Source of the DNA: Candidatus Cardinium sp. cBcalN2
GTDB taxonomy: Bacteria; Bacteroidota; Bacteroidia; Cytophagales; Amoebophilaceae
DNA length: 10,201 nt
Direction of reading: 5' to 3'
Assembly: GCF_022810445.1 (NCBI RefSeq)
Contig: NZ_JAACGD010000030.1
Location: forward strand, 1 to 10,201
How positions within the stretch are numbered: the first letter of the stretch is position 1; every line of letters starts with the position of its first letter. Below, piece by piece: positions 7,436 to 10,201 of this stretch. The notes below the pieces were generated by a model. It was not told where the DNA came from and searched no databases. It saw only the letters and a list, made by a program, of their open reading frames with translations. The translations under genes were made by a program, and so were the position numbers.

Positions 7436-8407
7436 ATGCTTAAAACCAAGTATTATTATAACCCCGCTACTTGTAGCTATGAGCGTGCACATACATCTAC
7501 ATTGGTGCTTATCTTACGCAGTTGTCTATTTATATTTTTTTCGGTAGGGCTAGCGGTTGTTATAGTGAGGTATTATCAAGGTCATTTTATTTCACCGAGA
7601 GAGGAAGAACTATTACGTAATAAGCAAGAGCTTGAGACTTATTACTATGATGTCCAAAAAAAAATAGAAAATAGTACGGCACTCTTAGCTACCTTGCAAC
7701 AACAGGATGATGATTTATATAGAGTATTGTTAAATGCACCTCCCCTTTCTGCTACAGAGCGTAATGCGGGCATTGGAGGTGTAAATAAATATGCCCATTT
7801 AGGGAAAGGTACCTTAATTGTTGAAACTTTGTCTAAAGTAGATCAACTCATTAGTCAGTTGAAAATTCAAAAGAAATCTTACGATCAAATATGGAGTCTG
7901 GCAAAAAGACATAGGGGCAGATTGCGATCTATGCCTACCTTACCACCCGTTGCTAAGGAACACTTGAAAAGAATATCTGGCCATTTTGGTATGCGCCCCC
8001 ACCCAATCTTTAAAATACTCAGGATGCACGAAGGTGTTGATTTTGCAGCTCCTATCCGTACACCCATCTATGCTGCTGCAGATGGGTATGTTAAATGGAT
8101 TCAAGAACATAAAAGAGGGTATGGTAATCACGTGCTTATTGAGCATGGTAATGGCTTTCAAACCCATTATGCTCATATGCATACCATCATGATTAAACAA
8201 GGGCAGCGCATAACTAGGGGGCAGCAGATTGGTACAGTTGGCAATTCTGGCGATGCAACTGGCCCTCACCTTCACTATGAGGTCTATTGCAATGGACGTC
8301 GTGTAAATCCAGTTCAATATTTTGTAGGAGAGCTTACTGCTGCTGAATATGAAGCAATTCGTAAGCAAGCAGCTCATCCAACACAAGCCCTTTGTTCAAA
8401 CTTTTAG
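7436..8407 (+). CDS. Membrane-anchored M23-family peptidase (LytM/NlpD-like)
   Basis: This 323-residue protein has a short cytoplasmic start (MLKTKYYYNPATCSYE), one membrane segment (about 22-46), a helical, probably coiled-coil region (about 54-95 and 128-160) and a C-terminal LytM/M23 domain (about 178-295). The zinc ligands look intact: His198 and Asp202 in HEGVD and His280 in GPHLH. His247 (HYAHM) and His278 fit the catalytic histidines, so it should be an active endopeptidase rather than a degenerate activator. The family cuts peptide cross-links of peptidoglycan on the periplasmic side. The frame is open upstream to a GTG at 7406. I chose the ATG at 7436 because the KYYYNPxTxxYE opening is, from memory, how related Bacteroidetes peptidases begin. 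It is followed 46 bases later by the MerR gene with no terminator between them, suggesting co-transcription. Confidence 0.92.
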   Translation: MLKTKYYYNPATCSYERAHTSTLVLILRSCLFIFFSVGLAVVIVRYYQGHFISPREEELLRNKQELETYYYDVQKKIENSTALLATLQQQDDDLYRVLLNAPPLSATERNAGIGGVNKYAHLGKGTLIVETLSKVDQLISQLKIQKKSYDQIWSLAKRHRGRLRSMPTLPPVAKEHLKRISGHFGMRPHPIFKILRMHEGVDFAAPIRTPIYAAADGYVKWIQEHKRGYGNHVLIEHGNGFQTHYAHMHTIMIKQGQRITRGQQIGTVGNSGDATGPHLHYEVYCNGRRVNPVQYFVGELTAAEYEAIRKQAAHPTQALCSNF

Positions 8408-8453
8408 GCTGGCTTAGTCATAAAAAGCTTTGTACTTACTTTTTTCTGGATAA

Positions 8454-8777
8454 ATGGAAAAAAAGTATTTTACCATCCAAGAGGTAGCCCGTCATTTTGG
8501 TGTAGCTCCTTCTTTAATACGTTTTTGGGAAAAAGCTTTTAGTGGTATTCTTCAACCAACTAAAAACAGCAAAGGAGCTAGAAGGTATCAAGAAAAAGAT
8601 ATCGCTCAATTGCGGTATATCTATACGCTTGTTAAAGAAAAAGGATATAATTTAGCAGGTGCACGCAAAGTAATCCAGAAACATAGTATTGCGCCGACCA
8701 TTACCCCAGCAGAGGTCGTTGAACGATTGCATGGCTTACGTGATTTTTTAATTGCTTTAAAGAAAGATTCTATATGA
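8454..8777 (+). CDS. MerR-family transcriptional regulator, short form
   Basis: This 107-residue protein has an N-terminal MerR winged helix-turn-helix: FTIQEVARHFGVAPSLIRFWEK (about residues 6-27), then the wing with GARRYQEKDIAQLRYIYTLVKEKGYNLAGARKVI. The remaining 30 residues are a short helix (PAEVVERLHGLRDFLIALKK) that probably forms the antiparallel dimer coil. There is no metal-binding cysteine cluster and no effector domain, so the signal it senses, if any, cannot be predicted. It likely binds promoter DNA as a dimer. Its stop codon overlaps the dprA start in ATGA (8774-8777), so the two genes are almost certainly translated from one message. The order M23 peptidase - MerR - dprA resembles an arrangement I recall from other Bacteroidetes, where further genes may lie between. 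Confidence 0.93.
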   Translation: MEKKYFTIQEVARHFGVAPSLIRFWEKAFSGILQPTKNSKGARRYQEKDIAQLRYIYTLVKEKGYNLAGARKVIQKHSIAPTITPAEVVERLHGLRDFLIALKKDSI

Positions 8778-9919
8778 TTGCCCCGATCACTTCAGCAGAA
8801 AAGCACTATCGGTTGGCACTCTTATTGGTACCAGGTATAGGCTGTGCTCGGTTAAAAAAATTATTGGCCTATTTCGGCAGCGCGCAAGCAGTATTTACCG
8901 CCGCACATCAAGGCAATCGTTTGCTTCCCTATAAAATAGCCCAAGCTATCGCCTCAGGCAGTAACCTGGACCAGGCAGAAAAAATGCTAGAATTGCATCA
9001 AGCAGCCGGCATTCAGTTGCTAACAACAGGGGAAGAGGATTATCCCAAACGATTGTTAGACTTACCAGATAGGCCTTCTATTCTTTATTATAAAGGGCAA
9101 ACCCTATTGAATCAACAGCGAGTAGTAGCCATTGTGGGAACGAGACAATTAACATCTTATGGCCAAGCATCCATTACCAAATTCTTAGAACAACTACTCC
9201 CCTATCAGCCGCTTGTGGTGAGTGGACTAGCCTATGGAGCAGATATATGGGCCCATAAACAAGCACTAGAGATGGGGCTCGCTACAGTAGCCGTTTTGCC
9301 AACCAGCGTGAATGAAATCTACCCTACTGCACACAAAAAAATAGCGATGGAAATGTGCAGCTCTAGAGGAGGTTTAATCGCAGAATACCCCATAGGCAGT
9401 GGACTAGGTGCCCATACTTTTGTGGCACGCAATAGAATTTTAGCTGGCCTAGCAGATGTAACCATAGTGATTGAGGCCAAAGAAAAAAGTGGTGCATTGA
9501 TCACTGCCTATTATGCCAATAATTACCACCGGGAGGTGTTTGCATTACCAGGTAGTATCTATTCAGATACTTCTGCAGGATGCCATCGATTGATCAAACG
9601 CAATCAAGCCCACCTGCTGACCCATATCAGTGACTTAGCCTATATCATGAACTGGGAAGTGCATGCTCCATCCCAATCGAATATTTATCCTAACTATCCA
9701 CTTACAAGCTCAGAACAGATAATTTTAAAACAGTTTGAGCAGTCAGTCGAACCAATAGCTATTGATAACCTAATCGATGCTACCGCTTTGCCAACCGGAG
9801 AAGTACAAGCGGCTTTATTATCGCTTGAATTACAAGGGTTATTGCGTGCATTACCCGGTAAGCGTTTTATAGTAGCACCTATATATAAACGTCAGGTGGG
9901 GGTTAATATAGTAGACTGA
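8774..9919 (+). CDS. dprA: DNA-processing protein DprA (Smf)
   Basis: This 381-residue cytoplasmic protein binds single-stranded DNA and loads RecA, and in naturally competent bacteria it protects incoming DNA. An N-terminal helix-hairpin-helix/SAM-like part (about 10-60, LVPGIGCARLKKLL) precedes the Rossmann-fold DprA core (about 83-295). Core motifs are VAIVGTR (118-124), SGLAYGADIWAH (150-161), FVARNRILAGLAD (216-228), KSGALITA (238-245) and ALPGSIYSDTSAGCHRLI (257-274). A C-terminal winged-helix domain follows (about 310-375, with LIDATALPTGEVQAALLSLELQGLL). All parts are present, so the gene is full length. Translation starts in the ATGA overlap with the MerR gene. No competence genes are nearby; in a host-restricted bacterium the protein may serve recombination rather than uptake. 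A weak AT-rich hairpin follows the stop (9927-9932 with 9946-9951). Confidence 0.97.
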   Translation: MIAPITSAEKHYRLALLLVPGIGCARLKKLLAYFGSAQAVFTAAHQGNRLLPYKIAQAIASGSNLDQAEKMLELHQAAGIQLLTTGEEDYPKRLLDLPDRPSILYYKGQTLLNQQRVVAIVGTRQLTSYGQASITKFLEQLLPYQPLVVSGLAYGADIWAHKQALEMGLATVAVLPTSVNEIYPTAHKKIAMEMCSSRGGLIAEYPIGSGLGAHTFVARNRILAGLADVTIVIEAKEKSGALITAYYANNYHREVFALPGSIYSDTSAGCHRLIKRNQAHLLTHISDLAYIMNWEVHAPSQSNIYPNYPLTSSEQIILKQFEQSVEPIAIDNLIDATALPTGEVQAALLSLELQGLLRALPGKRFIVAPIYKRQVGVNIVD

Positions 9920-9989
9920 TTTATTAAAACAAATTTTTATTAAGCTTGTTTCCTACTTTTTGGTCAAGCAAAGGTATCTATGCATCATT

Positions 9990-10176
9990 TTGTCAAGACC
10001 ACGCATAAAAAGAAAAAAACTCCTTGTAAAATGTTGCGATCAGCAATCACCCATTAGAAGTGATTAGAAAAAACAGCTTGTTTGAACCCAAGCAGCGGGT
10101 AACTTCTGTTTTTACAGCTCTAATACGTGATTGCCACAACTTTTTACAGCGGGTTTGATTTTTTGTCCACTTTCTT
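9990..10176. repeat. Long imperfect foldback repeat, right edge (copy 3)
   Basis: Non-coding sequence after dprA folds back on itself along most of its length. GCAATCACCCATTAGA (10043-10058) pairs with 10119-10134 at 14 of 16 positions. TTGTAAAATGTTG (10025-10036) pairs imperfectly with CAACTTTTTACAG (10138-10149). AAAAACAG (10069-10076) pairs with CTGTTTTT (10106-10113), and CTTG/CAAG pairs near the tip. Its left part (9992-10032) is a direct repeat of 270-311, and its right part (10151-10176) is an inverted repeat of 1-26. No open reading frame of note lies inside. It looks like a non-autonomous palindromic repeat; a role as dprA terminator is possible. Confidence 0.6.
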
Positions 10177-10188
10177 ATCAAGAAAAGT
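10169..10188. repeat. Small hairpin at outer end of copy 3
   Basis: ACTTTCTT (10169-10176) pairs with AAGAAAAGT (10180-10188) with a single bulged A and a 3-base ATC loop. The same AAGAAAGT string opens the window at position 1, so the hairpin probably marks the outer end of the repeat family. At the window start the partner arm would lie outside the sequence given. Confidence 0.4.
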
Positions 10189-10201
10189 AAGATAAAAATT
10201 C

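Noticed and set aside
7940..8386. Minus-strand open frame of 148 codons opposite the M23 peptidase
   Set aside because: It lies entirely antisense to a well-supported catalytic domain and has no recognisable motifs.

Overview
This AT-rich window looks like a chromosomal segment of an intracellular Bacteroidetes bacterium, most plausibly a member of the Amoebophilaceae (Cardinium/Amoebophilus type). The assignment rests on three observations. There is an ATP/ADP-translocase-family nucleotide transporter, a hallmark of bacteria that live inside eukaryotic cells. There is an M23 peptidase - MerR - DprA run of a kind I associate with Bacteroidetes. The start codons have almost no Shine-Dalgarno sequences, which is usual in that phylum. 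The genus is inference, not proof.

Layout. Positions 1-327 hold no convincing gene but contain two imperfect foldback (inverted) repeats. A NeuD/PglD-type acyltransferase follows on the minus strand (328-966). Next comes about 300 bp of non-coding sequence with a probable decayed repeat copy, and then the nucleotide transporter, also on the minus strand (1269-2762). A 193-bp intergenic region separates the transporter from a divergent plus-strand gene for an unusual MutS-like ATPase that begins with a signal peptide (2956-5157). That gene ends in a 17-bp hairpin. dnaK follows (5330-7246) with a good intrinsic terminator. The compact plus-strand group of membrane-anchored M23 peptidase, MerR regulator and dprA runs from 7436 to 9919. 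The last 280 bp is non-coding and is mostly a third foldback repeat of the same family as those at the left edge.

How the genes fit together. DnaK, DprA, MerR and the M23 peptidase are housekeeping or cell-envelope functions. The transporter would import host ATP or exchange nucleotides across the inner membrane. The most unusual item is the MutS-like protein. Its ATPase core looks intact (Walker A, Walker B and H-loop), but it lacks the mismatch-recognition domain and appears to be exported. It therefore probably does not take part in ordinary mismatch repair. No phage, insertion sequence, CRISPR array, tRNA or rRNA was seen.
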